A DNA stretch of 64,000 bases. Source: an uncultured Anaerolineae bacterium. GTDB taxonomy: Bacteria > Chloroflexota > Anaerolineae > J036 > Brachytrichaceae. Positions 36,777-44,539 of this stretch are shown piece by piece (position 1 is the stretch's first letter; each line of letters begins with the position of its first letter). The notes beneath the pieces were generated by a model. That model did no database searches and had not been told where the DNA came from. It saw only the letters and a list, made by a program, of their open reading frames with translations. Location: the NCBI GenBank assembly GCA_937927775.1, contig CALBEF010000021.1, forward strand, positions 53,832-117,831, in the 5' to 3' direction. A program made the translations under genes and the position numbers.

Positions 36777-37895
36777 ATGGAACTTTTCAACTCGCTGCTG
36801 ATCGGCATCCCGGTGTTCATCGTGCTGCTGGGGCCGTTAATGTTCGTGCACGAACTAGGGCATTTCTTGTTTGCGAAACGCGCTGGCGTCCGCGTCGAGG
36901 AGTTCGGCATGGGCTTCCCCCCGCGCGCGCTGACGCTGTTCCGGCGCGGCGAGACGATCTACACACTGAACTGGCTGCCGATCGGCGCATTCGTGCGCAT
37001 GAGCGGCGAGGAAGACCCGTCCGACCCGCGCAGCCTCGCCGCGCAACCCAAACGCTGGCGGTTTCTGGTGTTGTTCGCCGGGCCGGCCTTCAACTTCATC
37101 TTCGCCGTGCTCGTTTTGTTGCTGGCGTACCTGCTCTTCGCCACAGAACCCAGCGAGGCGCGCTACCGGATCACAGGCGTCTTGCCGGGCAGCCCGGCCG
37201 AAACGCTCGGCCTCATGCCCGGCGATGAAGTGCTGTCGGTCAACGGCATCGACGCCACCGAACATCTCTCCCCCAACCAGCAACAGGACACCTTCACCCT
37301 CAAATCCCAATCCCAGGCGTCCATCGGCAAGCCCATTCAGATCGTCGTGTTGCGCCCCGGCGCCGGGAGCGACGAGGCGCCGGTCGAGGTCGTCATCAAC
37401 GGAACGATCCCCGCTGACGCCAATCCGAACGCCCCGCTCGGCGTCAGCCTGGGCCTGAATGTGATCAAAACGGAGCGTGTGCATTACAGCGCGCCCGAAG
37501 CATTTATCGCCGCAACGAACGATCTGTATGTGGTCACGACCAACCTGATCCGCGCGCCGGTCGAACTGATCACAGGCCGGCTCGCGCCGGAAATGGCCCG
37601 GCCGGTCGGCGTCGTCGGCATCACCAGCATCGGCGTGTCGCTGCTCGAACAGGGCGCGTTCCCGTTCATTCGCTTCGCCGGCATTTTGAGTATGCTGATC
37701 GGCCTGACCAACCTGCTGCCTATCCCGGCCCTCGACGGCGGGCGTATTGTGTTTGTGCTCATCGAGTGGATTCGCGGCCGGCGCATCGACCCGCAACGCG
37801 AGCAATGGGTGCACAGCATCGGCATGATTTTTCTGCTGGCGCTGTCGGCCATCATCATCTTCTTTGACGTGATTAACCCCGTGCAACTGCCATGA
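36777..37895 (+). CDS. rseP: RseP/site-2-type intramembrane zinc metalloprotease
   Basis: The 372-residue multi-span membrane protease has the HExxH motif in the first helix (LMFVHELGHFLFAKRAGVRV), a PDZ domain (VLPGSPAETLGLMPGDEVLS) and the C-terminal NPDG-like motif (NLLPIPALDGGRIVFVLIEW). The family cleaves anti-sigma factors or signal peptides within the membrane; the FecR-like anti-sigma candidate at 14811 is a conceivable substrate. The downstream HEAT gene overlaps it by 4 bases. Confidence 0.94.
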   Translation: MELFNSLLIGIPVFIVLLGPLMFVHELGHFLFAKRAGVRVEEFGMGFPPRALTLFRRGETIYTLNWLPIGAFVRMSGEEDPSDPRSLAAQPKRWRFLVLFAGPAFNFIFAVLVLLLAYLLFATEPSEARYRITGVLPGSPAETLGLMPGDEVLSVNGIDATEHLSPNQQQDTFTLKSQSQASIGKPIQIVVLRPGAGSDEAPVEVVINGTIPADANPNAPLGVSLGLNVIKTERVHYSAPEAFIAATNDLYVVTTNLIRAPVELITGRLAPEMARPVGVVGITSIGVSLLEQGAFPFIRFAGILSMLIGLTNLLPIPALDGGRIVFVLIEWIRGRRIDPQREQWVHSIGMIFLLALSAIIIFFDVINPVQLP

Positions 37896-38854
37896 CCAGC
37901 AAAAAGGCAACGCTCGACCAGGCGCTGGAGAGCCTGGCCGGCACTGCGCCGATTGCGACGCGCGTGCTCAAGGCGCTCGACCGGTTGAGTGATCGCGCCG
38001 TGCAGCAATTGCAGGCTGCGTGGCCGGCGCTGGAAGATGACCGTCGCGCCTACATAGCCGCCAAACTGCGCGCCATGTCCAGAGTCGATGTCCGGCTCGA
38101 CTTCACGCCAATCTTTCGCTTCATGCTGAGCGATATCGACCCGCGCGTGCGCCTGGCTGCCGTGAACGGGCTGAGCGAGGATGAAAGCCCCGACATGATC
38201 GACATTTTCGCCGTCATGCTGCGCAGCGATCCCGCCGACGCGGTGCGCGCGGCGGCGGCCACGGCGCTCGGCAGGTTCATGTATCAGGGCGTCATGGACA
38301 AGCTCAGCCAGCGCCGGCGCGATCAGGTCTACTCGGCTCTGATGGGCGCGCTGATTGGCTCGCCCGAAGAGTCGCGCGCCCGCCGCGCCGCACTCCGTGC
38401 GCTGGCCTGGGTGTCCAACGACGAAGTTGATCTGCGCATCCGCGACGCCTACGCCTCCGAGCATCTGCCATTGCGCATCAGCGCAGTCTTCAGCATGGGT
38501 CGCAGCAACGACCGCCGCTACCAGCACGTTGTGCTGGGCGAATTGACCAGCGTCACCCCGGTCATGCGCCGCGAAGCAGCGCGCGCCGCCGGCGAACTGG
38601 AGTTGCGCGAAGCCGTGCCGGCCCTCAAGCAACTCATCGACGACCCGGTGGCCGACGTGCGTCGCGCTGCCATCCGGGCACTGGGCCAGATCGACGGTGA
38701 CGAATCCCGGCGGGCGCTTGAAACCGCAATCCAATCGAACGACCCGGAGATCGCCGGCACGGCAGAAGAAGCTCTGGCCGAGCATGAATTTCTGTACGGC
38801 GACCTGAAATTCTCGATGGGGCCGTTCGACGAGTTCTTCGAGAACAGGGAATAG
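37892..38854 (+). CDS. HEAT-repeat protein
   Basis: The 320-residue, probably cytoplasmic protein is made of alpha-helical HEAT/armadillo repeats (for example DIDPRVRLAAVNGLSEDESP, AVRAAAATALGRFMYQGVMD, VADVRRAAIRALGQIDGDES). Such scaffolds mediate protein contacts. ATGA overlap with the site-2 protease suggests coupled translation and perhaps a physical partnership. No catalytic motif was seen. Confidence 0.85.
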   Translation: MTSKKATLDQALESLAGTAPIATRVLKALDRLSDRAVQQLQAAWPALEDDRRAYIAAKLRAMSRVDVRLDFTPIFRFMLSDIDPRVRLAAVNGLSEDESPDMIDIFAVMLRSDPADAVRAAAATALGRFMYQGVMDKLSQRRRDQVYSALMGALIGSPEESRARRAALRALAWVSNDEVDLRIRDAYASEHLPLRISAVFSMGRSNDRRYQHVVLGELTSVTPVMRREAARAAGELELREAVPALKQLIDDPVADVRRAAIRALGQIDGDESRRALETAIQSNDPEIAGTAEEALAEHEFLYGDLKFSMGPFDEFFENRE

Positions 38855-38914
38855 CGCGGACTGCGTCCGCAACACCTCGCCTGACGTTGCAGAGGCGGCG
38901 CGGACTGTGTCCGC
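38854..38914. repeat. Two copies of a 17-base GGAC-GTCC palindromic unit
   Basis: GCGCGGACTGCGTCCGC (38854-38870) and GCGCGGACTGTGTCCGC (38898-38914) lie 27 bases apart in the 68-base gap. Each unit can form a small hairpin. They are probably REP-like. Confidence 0.75.
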
Positions 38915-38922
38915 TTTGATCC

Positions 38923-41900
38923 ATGATGCGCCATCGCATTCTCTCCGCCGCCGGCCTGCTACTGCTGCTCCTCGCCGCAAGCGCGCTGTACGCCGCGCAA
39001 GCCGGCCAGGCCGCCCAGTTGCGCGGCATGCCCGATGGCTTCCCCCCGGCGATCCAGGGCGCCGAGGCATTGCGCCTGGGCGTCAACGTCGCGCTGGAGC
39101 AATACGACACAGCCACACTGGATGAACGCCTGCGCGACCTGCGCGCCCAGGGCATCCAATACCTGCGCCAGAGTTTTCGCTGGAACGAGATCGAGCCGCG
39201 CCGGGGCGAATTTGACTGGGCAGAGGCAGATCGCATCATGGCTGCCGCGCAACACCACGGGCTGCGCGTGCTGGCTGTGCTGCACACCACGCCCGAATGG
39301 GCCAGGCTTCCCTCCGGCTCGGAAGACCAGCCGGCCAACGAGACACAACCCCCCGCCGATCCATCCGACTTTGCCGCATTCGCCGGCGCATTCGCCGCCC
39401 GTTACGAGAAGCAACCGGCGGCCAACATCCCATCGCCCATCCTAGCCTATCAGATTTGGGATGAACCCAATCTCTTGTCCGCATGGGGCAACAGCCTGGC
39501 CAACCCGGAGCTGTACCTGAAGATGCTGCGCGGCGCGCGCCGGGCCATACGCGCCGTCAATCCAAATGCGCGCATTGTGCTGGCGGCGCTCGCGCCGACG
39601 GTCGAACAGGGCGGCGTCAACCCGGCGCCACAGGTGTACCTGCGCCGACTGTACGAACTGGGCGGGCGCGACGCCTTTGACGTAGCCGCTGCCAAGCCTT
39701 ACGGATTCGACTACCCGCCCGACGACCGGCGAGTTGATCCGGGCCTGCTGAACTTCTCGCACGTCATTCTGCTGCGCGAAGAGATGATCGCGCAGGGCGA
39801 CGGCAACAAGGCCATCTGGCTGACGCAGTTTGGCTGGAACGCGCTGCCGGACGGCTGGCAGGGCGAGCCATCCATCTGGGGAAATGTCAGCGCAGCCGAG
39901 CAGGCCGACTACACTGCGCGCGCCGTCGAACGCGCCGCGCGCGAGTGGCCGTGGGCCGGCGCGATGTTCATCGAGACGTTGCAGCCGGCCACCTATCCAG
40001 AAGACGGGCGCTGGGGATTCGCGCTGGTCGATGCCGCCGGCCGGCCGCGCCCGGTCTACACCGCATTTGTTAAGGCGCTCCAGAGCGCCCAAACTGCCCC
40101 GCGCGCGCAATCGTTTGTCCACGTGGTTGCCGACGCTCTCGGCGCGCATTACGCGCCCAATCCGCTGGCCACATTTTCAGAAGGATGGCGTTTCGGCGAA
40201 CTGGGCGCCGACATTCCAGAGCGCCCCGATGCGCGTGTCACGTTCACGTTCAACGGAGACAGCCTGGCGCTCATCGTGCGGCGCGACAACTACCGCGCCT
40301 ATACCTTCGTGACCATTGACGGCCAGCCGGCCAACCGGCTGCCGGTCGAGGCGCGCGGCGCGTATCTGGTCATGACCTCGCCGGACCTGCAACCTGCCAT
40401 CGACACACTCCCTGTTGCCGACGGCCTGGGCGCCGGCCCGCACACCGCCGAGCTGACCATCGATCGCGGCTGGAATCAGTGGGCGCTGATCGGATGGAGC
40501 AGCCGGGCGAGCGATCCTTCCGCGCAGTCGTACACGGTCGTCCAGTGGCTGGCGGCGCTGGCCGGGCTGGGCGCGCTGGGACTTGTGATGTGGCACACGC
40601 CAAAAGCAGGATGGCCGGCTGCCGCGCGCGCCATTGCGCGGCGATGGACAGAGCGCGATCGTCCGCTGACCTGGCAGGCGCTTGCCGCCGGCCTGTTGTT
40701 CTGGCTGACTGCCTCGCTGACCTGGGCGCAGGACGCCGCGCAGGCGTACCGCAATCTGGGCACGCCGGCCAGCGTCGTCATCAGCGCGCTGGTGTCTGCG
40801 CTGGCCTTCTGGTCGCCGGTGTTCGTCATCAGTCTGCTGGCCCTGGCAATCCTGTTCGCGCTGGTGTTGCTGCGGCTCGATCTCGGCCTGATGCTGCTGG
40901 CGTTTTTCATTCCGTTCTACATCCTGCCGCAGCGCCTGTTCGAGCGCGCCTTTTCGATGGTCGAATTGCTCACGCTGATGTGTTTCGTCTCGTGGGCGAT
41001 TCGCGCTGCGCGTCGTTGGATTGTCGAAGAGAGGAGGTTGCCGTCCATCCGCCTCGGCGCGCTTGACATCGGCGTGCTGGCCCTGGTGATCGTGGCAAGC
41101 CTGTCTGCGACGCAGGCGGCATTCAAAGTGGAGGCGTTCCGTGAGTTGCGCGTGGTCATCATCGAGCCGGCGCTGGTATATGTGATGCTGCGCGCCAGCC
41201 GGCTCGACCGCGACGCGATCTGGCGCATCGCCGACGGCTTCGTGCTGGGCGGGCTGGCGATCGCCGGCATCGGCCTGATCAACTACGCGCAGGGCAACAC
41301 CTTCTCCGCCGAGTTTGGCTTTCCGCGCATCCGAAGCATCTTCGGATCGCCGAACAACGACGCGCTGTATCTGGAGCGCGCCTTCGCCGTGCTGCTGGCG
41401 GTCAGTGTGATCGCGCCGCGCGCAGGGACAAACGACGGCGCGCGCCGGCCCGCGCGGCGCGTGTTGTACGGGTTGGCCCTGGGGCCGGTGACGCTGGCGC
41501 TGATCCTGAGCGCCTCGCGGGGGGCGCTGGTGCTGGGCGCGCCGGCTGCCGTTCTGGTGGCGCTGTTCATGGCCGGCGGACGCTGGCGCCGGGTCGCCTG
41601 GGCCCTGATCGCCGCGCTGGGCATCGGGCTGGCCGTGCTGCTCAGCGGCGTCGCCCAGCCGCTGGTAGCCGGCACGCGCTTTGAAAACATGCTCGACCTG
41701 ACGCGAGGCACCGGCTTCTTCCGCCTCAACCTGTGGCAGAGCGCGCTGCGCATGATCGAGGCGAATCCGCTGCTGGGCGTCGGGCCGGACAATTTTCTGT
41801 ACGCCTATCGCGGCTTCTACATTTTGCCGGCGGCCTGGCAGGAGCCGAATCTGTCTCACCCGCACAACATCGCACTGGATTTCGCCAGCCGGCTGGGGCT

Positions 41901-42165
41901 GCCCGGACTGGCAGCCGGCGCGCTGATGATTGGGGCCGGCATGTGGCAGGCCCTGCAAAGCGCACGACGCGCCGCACCGCCGGCCATGAGACCGCTTGCC
42001 GTTGGACTACTTGGGCTGATGGCCGCCATGCTCGCCCACGGGCTGGTGGATCATTCATTCTTTCTGGTCGATCTTGCGTTCGCCTTTATGCTGGCGACGG
42101 GGTTGACGACGCAAATGGCGCGCCAGTCTCTGGATGAATCCAATCTCTCGCCCGACAGAGAGTGA
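38923..42165 (+). CDS. Glycosidase-like domain fused to an O-antigen-ligase-type membrane domain
   Basis: This 1080-residue fusion has a signal peptide or anchor (1-25), then a GH39/clan-A-like TIM barrel (about 50-390: FRWNEIEPRRGEFDWAEADR, IWDEPNL with candidate acid/base Glu181). A beta domain (about 400-520) and a polytopic C-terminal part with O-antigen ligase/Wzy features follow (GSPNNDALYLERAFAVLLAV, GVGPDNFLYAYRG ... HPHNIALDFASRLGLPGLA). At the usual nucleophile position (TEFGW) the sequence reads LTQFGW (Gln302), so the barrel may bind rather than cleave glycan. The C-terminal part would polymerise or ligate lipid-linked sugars. No glycosyltransferase genes are adjacent. Confidence 0.82.
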   Translation: MMRHRILSAAGLLLLLLAASALYAAQAGQAAQLRGMPDGFPPAIQGAEALRLGVNVALEQYDTATLDERLRDLRAQGIQYLRQSFRWNEIEPRRGEFDWAEADRIMAAAQHHGLRVLAVLHTTPEWARLPSGSEDQPANETQPPADPSDFAAFAGAFAARYEKQPAANIPSPILAYQIWDEPNLLSAWGNSLANPELYLKMLRGARRAIRAVNPNARIVLAALAPTVEQGGVNPAPQVYLRRLYELGGRDAFDVAAAKPYGFDYPPDDRRVDPGLLNFSHVILLREEMIAQGDGNKAIWLTQFGWNALPDGWQGEPSIWGNVSAAEQADYTARAVERAAREWPWAGAMFIETLQPATYPEDGRWGFALVDAAGRPRPVYTAFVKALQSAQTAPRAQSFVHVVADALGAHYAPNPLATFSEGWRFGELGADIPERPDARVTFTFNGDSLALIVRRDNYRAYTFVTIDGQPANRLPVEARGAYLVMTSPDLQPAIDTLPVADGLGAGPHTAELTIDRGWNQWALIGWSSRASDPSAQSYTVVQWLAALAGLGALGLVMWHTPKAGWPAAARAIARRWTERDRPLTWQALAAGLLFWLTASLTWAQDAAQAYRNLGTPASVVISALVSALAFWSPVFVISLLALAILFALVLLRLDLGLMLLAFFIPFYILPQRLFERAFSMVELLTLMCFVSWAIRAARRWIVEERRLPSIRLGALDIGVLALVIVASLSATQAAFKVEAFRELRVVIIEPALVYVMLRASRLDRDAIWRIADGFVLGGLAIAGIGLINYAQGNTFSAEFGFPRIRSIFGSPNNDALYLERAFAVLLAVSVIAPRAGTNDGARRPARRVLYGLALGPVTLALILSASRGALVLGAPAAVLVALFMAGGRWRRVAWALIAALGIGLAVLLSGVAQPLVAGTRFENMLDLTRGTGFFRLNLWQSALRMIEANPLLGVGPDNFLYAYRGFYILPAAWQEPNLSHPHNIALDFASRLGLPGLAAGALMIGAGMWQALQSARRAAPPAMRPLAVGLLGLMAAMLAHGLVDHSFFLVDLAFAFMLATGLTTQMARQSLDESNLSPDRE

Positions 42166-42168
42166 ATC

Positions 42169-42270
42169 ATGTCACAGGCACTTGCAAACCGAATTGCCAT
42201 CGTCACCGGCGCGAGTTCCGGGTTAGGCGATCAGCGCGGCTACATCACCGGGCAGACGCTCGTGGAGTAG
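42169..42270 (+). pseudogene. Short-chain dehydrogenase remnant with a large internal deletion
   Basis: The open frame encodes 33 residues: an SDR N-terminus with the cofactor motif (RIAIVTGASSGLG) joined directly to the typical C-terminus (GYITGQTLVE). An intact FabG-like SDR has about 250 residues, so some 200 codons are missing, including the YxxxK active site. It starts 3 bases after the preceding stop. Confidence 0.85.
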
Positions 42271-42298
42271 CGCGGAAAAGTTGCAGCCGGCCCGCCCC

Positions 42299-42326
42299 TT
42301 GCATCGCAGGCAGAAGGATGTACAAT
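42299..42326 (+). promoter_or_regulatory. Promoter of the structured leader RNA
   Basis: TTGCAT (42299-42304), a 16-base spacer and TACAAT (42321-42326). Predicted transcription starts near 42333. Confidence 0.6.
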
Positions 42327-42401
42327 CCGCCCATCTTGTGACGGCCTTCTGGCTGGAGCAGGGGTCACATCGCTATCCTTTTGACCGGAGGTGATGTGCG
42401 C

Positions 42402-42455
42402 ATGAGTAGTCATAAACTCAGCGCCGCAGCTTCCCTCCGGACGATGAATCTGTAG
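42402..42455 (+). CDS. 17-residue leader peptide candidate
   Basis: ATG at 42402 to TAG at 42455 encodes MSSHKLSAAASLRTMNL. GGAGGTGAT, complementary to the usual 16S rRNA 3' end, ends 6 bases before the ATG; this is the strongest ribosome site I noticed in the window. Ser (4) and Ala (3) codons are frequent, but no single amino acid dominates as in classical attenuators. The ORF ends inside the second stem of the RNA. Confidence 0.5.
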   Translation: MSSHKLSAAASLRTMNL

Positions 42456-42469
42456 GGAGCTGCGGCGCG

Positions 42470-42507
42470 GCAAACGGCCAACTCGACAGGGTTGGCCGTT
42501 TGCTTTT
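42470..42507 (+). terminator. Rho-independent terminator of the leader RNA
   Basis: A perfect 13-base stem (GCAAACGGCCAAC 42470-42482 and complement 42491-42503) with an 8-base loop, followed by TTTT. Confidence 0.85.
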
Positions 42508-42647
42508 CGGCAGGGCAAGCCGGCCGCTCCAACAGATTTCTAACAGCCCGCCGAATCCTCTCTAACACACGCCACCTAGAGTGTGGGCATTCTCGTTGAG
42601 AAGACAAAACCAGAATCCAGAGATTTGAACTACGGAGGATTGCAGAA

Positions 42648-43109
42648 ATGGCTACTCGAATCATTCGCCGATATGACCCGTTTGCGGAGGCGGTTTCTCT
42701 GCGCAACATGATGGATCGTCTGATGGAAAGCGCCTTTGTCAACCCGGCGCAGTGGCTGAGCGCCAGCGCGGGATTTGACGCGCCGGCCATTGACGTGATC
42801 GAAAACGCCGACGGCTACACCATCAAGGCTGCGCTGCCGGGCTGGAAGCCGGAGGATGTGGACATTACCTTTGAGAACGGCGTGCTGACCCTGTGCGGCG
42901 AAGTGAAAGAAGAGACGGAGCGCAACGATGACGCCTCGAAGTACCATGTGCGCGAGATTCGCCAGAATTCCTTCACCCGCCGCGTGACGCTGCCGACTGA
43001 GATCGAGGCTGACAAGGCCAAAGCCGAGTTCGAGAACGGCGTGCTGACACTGAGCCTGCCGAAGGCCGAGGTTGTCAAGCCGAAGCAGATCAAGATCAGC
43101 GCCAAGTGA
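42648..43109 (+). CDS. hsp20: Small heat-shock protein, Hsp20/alpha-crystallin family
   Basis: The 153-residue ATP-independent chaperone has a short N-terminal arm (FAEAVSLRNMMDRLMESAFV), an alpha-crystallin domain (AIDVIENADGYTIKAALPGW ... FTRRVTLPTEIEADKAKAEF) and the IxI-type C-terminal tail (KQIKISAK). A strong GGAGG ribosome site precedes the ATG. No CIRCE element was seen upstream; the structured RNA at 42333-42507 lies 140 bases before it. Confidence 0.96.
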   Translation: MATRIIRRYDPFAEAVSLRNMMDRLMESAFVNPAQWLSASAGFDAPAIDVIENADGYTIKAALPGWKPEDVDITFENGVLTLCGEVKEETERNDDASKYHVREIRQNSFTRRVTLPTEIEADKAKAEFENGVLTLSLPKAEVVKPKQIKISAK

Positions 43110-43148
43110 CAGCAGGCGCGCTCCCGGCATGGGAGCCTGCGCGGGCAA

Positions 43149-43176
43149 CGAGGCCGGCAATGAATTGCCGGCCTCG
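43149..43176 (+). terminator. Terminator hairpin after hsp20
   Basis: CGAGGCCGGCAAT (43149-43161) pairs with ATTGCCGGCCTCG (43164-43176), closing with a small loop; TCTCGTTTA follows, a weak U-tract. It is 39 bases after the hsp20 stop. Confidence 0.75.
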
Positions 43177-43241
43177 TCTCGTTTACACCCCGGCGCGAAA
43201 TGACGCCGGCCGCCCTCCAGCCGCCGCCTTACAATCGCATT

Positions 43242-43361
43242 ATGGATTCCAAACACCGTGTCATGATGCCGCTTGGGCACCGGCAGCCCGACCGCGTTCC
43301 GATCGACTACTACGCGCGACGGGAGATCACCGATCAGCTCCGGGCACGGTTTCACCCGGGG
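43242..43361 (+). pseudogene. N-terminal remnant of a uroporphyrinogen-decarboxylase-family (MtaA-like) gene
   Basis: About 40 codons read MDSKHRVMMPLGHRQPDRVP and continue IDYYARREITDQLRARF, which matches the N-terminus of the URO-D/MtaA/CmuA superfamily (about 350 residues when intact). After this the frame loses all similarity and runs in phase into the next gene. A (CAGTTCGG)3 tandem repeat lies near the break. A TACAAT (43230-43235) is 6 bases before the ATG. Confidence 0.75.
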
Positions 43362-43378
43362 CCGCGCAGGTCTGTCGT

Positions 43379-43402
43379 CAGTTCGGCAGTTCGGCAGTTC
43401 GG
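43379..43402 (+). repeat. CAGTTCGG octamer, three tandem copies
   Basis: Three perfect copies followed by a partial TTCGG, located just after the truncated URO-D fragment. Confidence 0.9.
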
Positions 43403-43517
43403 TTCGGATCGTCTTGCCTTTTTCCCTCGATTCGCTTACATTAAGGACTCAAGTTGCGGGCGCGCGGCTGTGACTTTTCGCTTTCGGAAAAAGCACCTGT
43501 CCATAAAAAAGGAGCCT

Positions 43518-44435
43518 ATGAGCGCAGTGACATCGAGCGCAAACACAGAACTGCCGGCTGCCGAGCCGTTGAAGACCTTCGCGCCGCGCAGTCTGTGGGG
43601 CTCAGCCTGGCGACGGTTGATTCGAGGCTGGAACGGCCGGGTGGGCCTCTTTCTGGTGACCGTCATCACCCTGATTGCAATCGTCACACCGATTGTCGAT
43701 CCCTATGACCCACGCACCGACAGTGAGCCGGCCAAGTCCCGACGCCCGCCCTCGCTGGAGCACCCCTTTGGCAACGACTTCATCGGGCGCGACATCTTCC
43801 GGCGCGTGATGCACGGCGCGCGCTATTCGCTGGTGGTGGCGTTGTCCACAATCCTGATCGGCACCGTATTGAGCACCGCGATTGGCATGGTGGCCGGCTA
43901 TTTCGGCGGCTGGGTCGACACGCTGGTTCAGCGCGTCGCGGAATTGATGCAGGCCTTCCCCAGCATTCCCCTGGCGATCGCCATCGTGGCAATTGCCGGA
44001 CCCAGCCTGTTCAACACCGTGCTGGCCATCACTATCGTGAGCATCCCCGGCGGCATGCGCGTGGCGCGCGCCATGACACTCACATTACGCACGCGCGACT
44101 ATGTGGAAGCGGCGCGCTCGCTCGGCGCATCCAACCTGCACCTGCTGTGGCGGCACATCCTGCCCAATCTGTTGTCCTATGTCATCGTGGGCGCGACGCT
44201 GGGCGTCGGCGGCGTGATTCTGAACGCGGCCGCTCTCGGCTTCCTGGGACTGGGCGCGCAACCGCCCACGCCGGAATGGGGCGTCATGGTCTCGGACGCC
44301 GTCAAGTTCATGCGCCAGGCGCCGCATATGATCCTGTTTCCGGGTCTGGCCATCGTCTTTACCGTGCTGGGATTCAACCTGCTGGGTGACGGTCTGCGCG
44401 ACGCGCTCGATCCATCGCTCAGTGGAACAAGCTGA
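43518..44435 (+). CDS. dppC: Oligopeptide ABC transporter permease, DppC-like
   Basis: The 305-residue permease has an N-terminal OppC segment (SLEHPFGNDFIGRDIFRRVM), six membrane helices and the EAA loop (DYVEAARSLGASNLHLLWRH). The ATG at 43518 is preceded by AAAAAAGGAG, five bases away. The frame is open back to 43200, but that upstream part is the URO-D remnant. It partners the DppB-like permease at 46320; the binding protein is encoded between them. Confidence 0.94.
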   Translation: MSAVTSSANTELPAAEPLKTFAPRSLWGSAWRRLIRGWNGRVGLFLVTVITLIAIVTPIVDPYDPRTDSEPAKSRRPPSLEHPFGNDFIGRDIFRRVMHGARYSLVVALSTILIGTVLSTAIGMVAGYFGGWVDTLVQRVAELMQAFPSIPLAIAIVAIAGPSLFNTVLAITIVSIPGGMRVARAMTLTLRTRDYVEAARSLGASNLHLLWRHILPNLLSYVIVGATLGVGGVILNAAALGFLGLGAQPPTPEWGVMVSDAVKFMRQAPHMILFPGLAIVFTVLGFNLLGDGLRDALDPSLSGTS

Positions 44436-44539
44436 CGCTATCGGTAATTCGGTGTGTGAAGCGCGCATGCGCTTTGTGGTTTTGAGCCGGCGGCTTGCAG
44501 GCCACGGCAAACAGCAATCCGTTTAGAGGAGAAGGTACT

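Larger units (their letters stand above)
42333..42507 (+). ncRNA. Structured regulatory RNA / leader-peptide attenuator candidate
   Basis: The RNA has four ordered elements. A stem joins TGTGAC (42337-42342) to GTCACA (42364-42369). A near-perfect Shine-Dalgarno GGAGGTGAT (42387-42395) precedes a 17-codon ORF (42402-42455). A 15-pair stem (42421-42436 with 42454-42468) overlaps the end of that ORF. A terminator (42470-42507) follows. CCGGAGG (42385-42391) is complementary to CCTCCGG (42434-42440), which overlaps the second stem and its loop, so masking of the Shine-Dalgarno and formation of that stem compete. It could attenuate hsp20 (140 bases on) or be an independent RNA. No known family was recognised. 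Confidence 0.55.

Noticed and set aside
36559..36777. A 72-codon ORF ending in QSSIVNRQSSIA
   Set aside because: The C-terminal part is only translated heptamer repeat and the N-terminal part is out of frame within the GNAT gene.
40177..41958. A 593-codon minus-strand open frame opposite the ligase fusion
   Set aside because: Antisense artefact: low hydrophobicity, Gln/Arg/His-rich, no motif, and the opposite strand encodes recognisable membrane segments.
42240..42518. Minus-strand 92-codon ORF covering the structured leader RNA
   Set aside because: Its codons read through a perfect terminator stem and the opposite strand has a promoter, ribosome site and terminator in order.
42537..42590. 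CIRCE heat-shock operator upstream of hsp20
   Set aside because: A CTAGAGTGTGG-like half is present, but the TTAGCACTC-N9-GAGTGCTAA arrangement is not.
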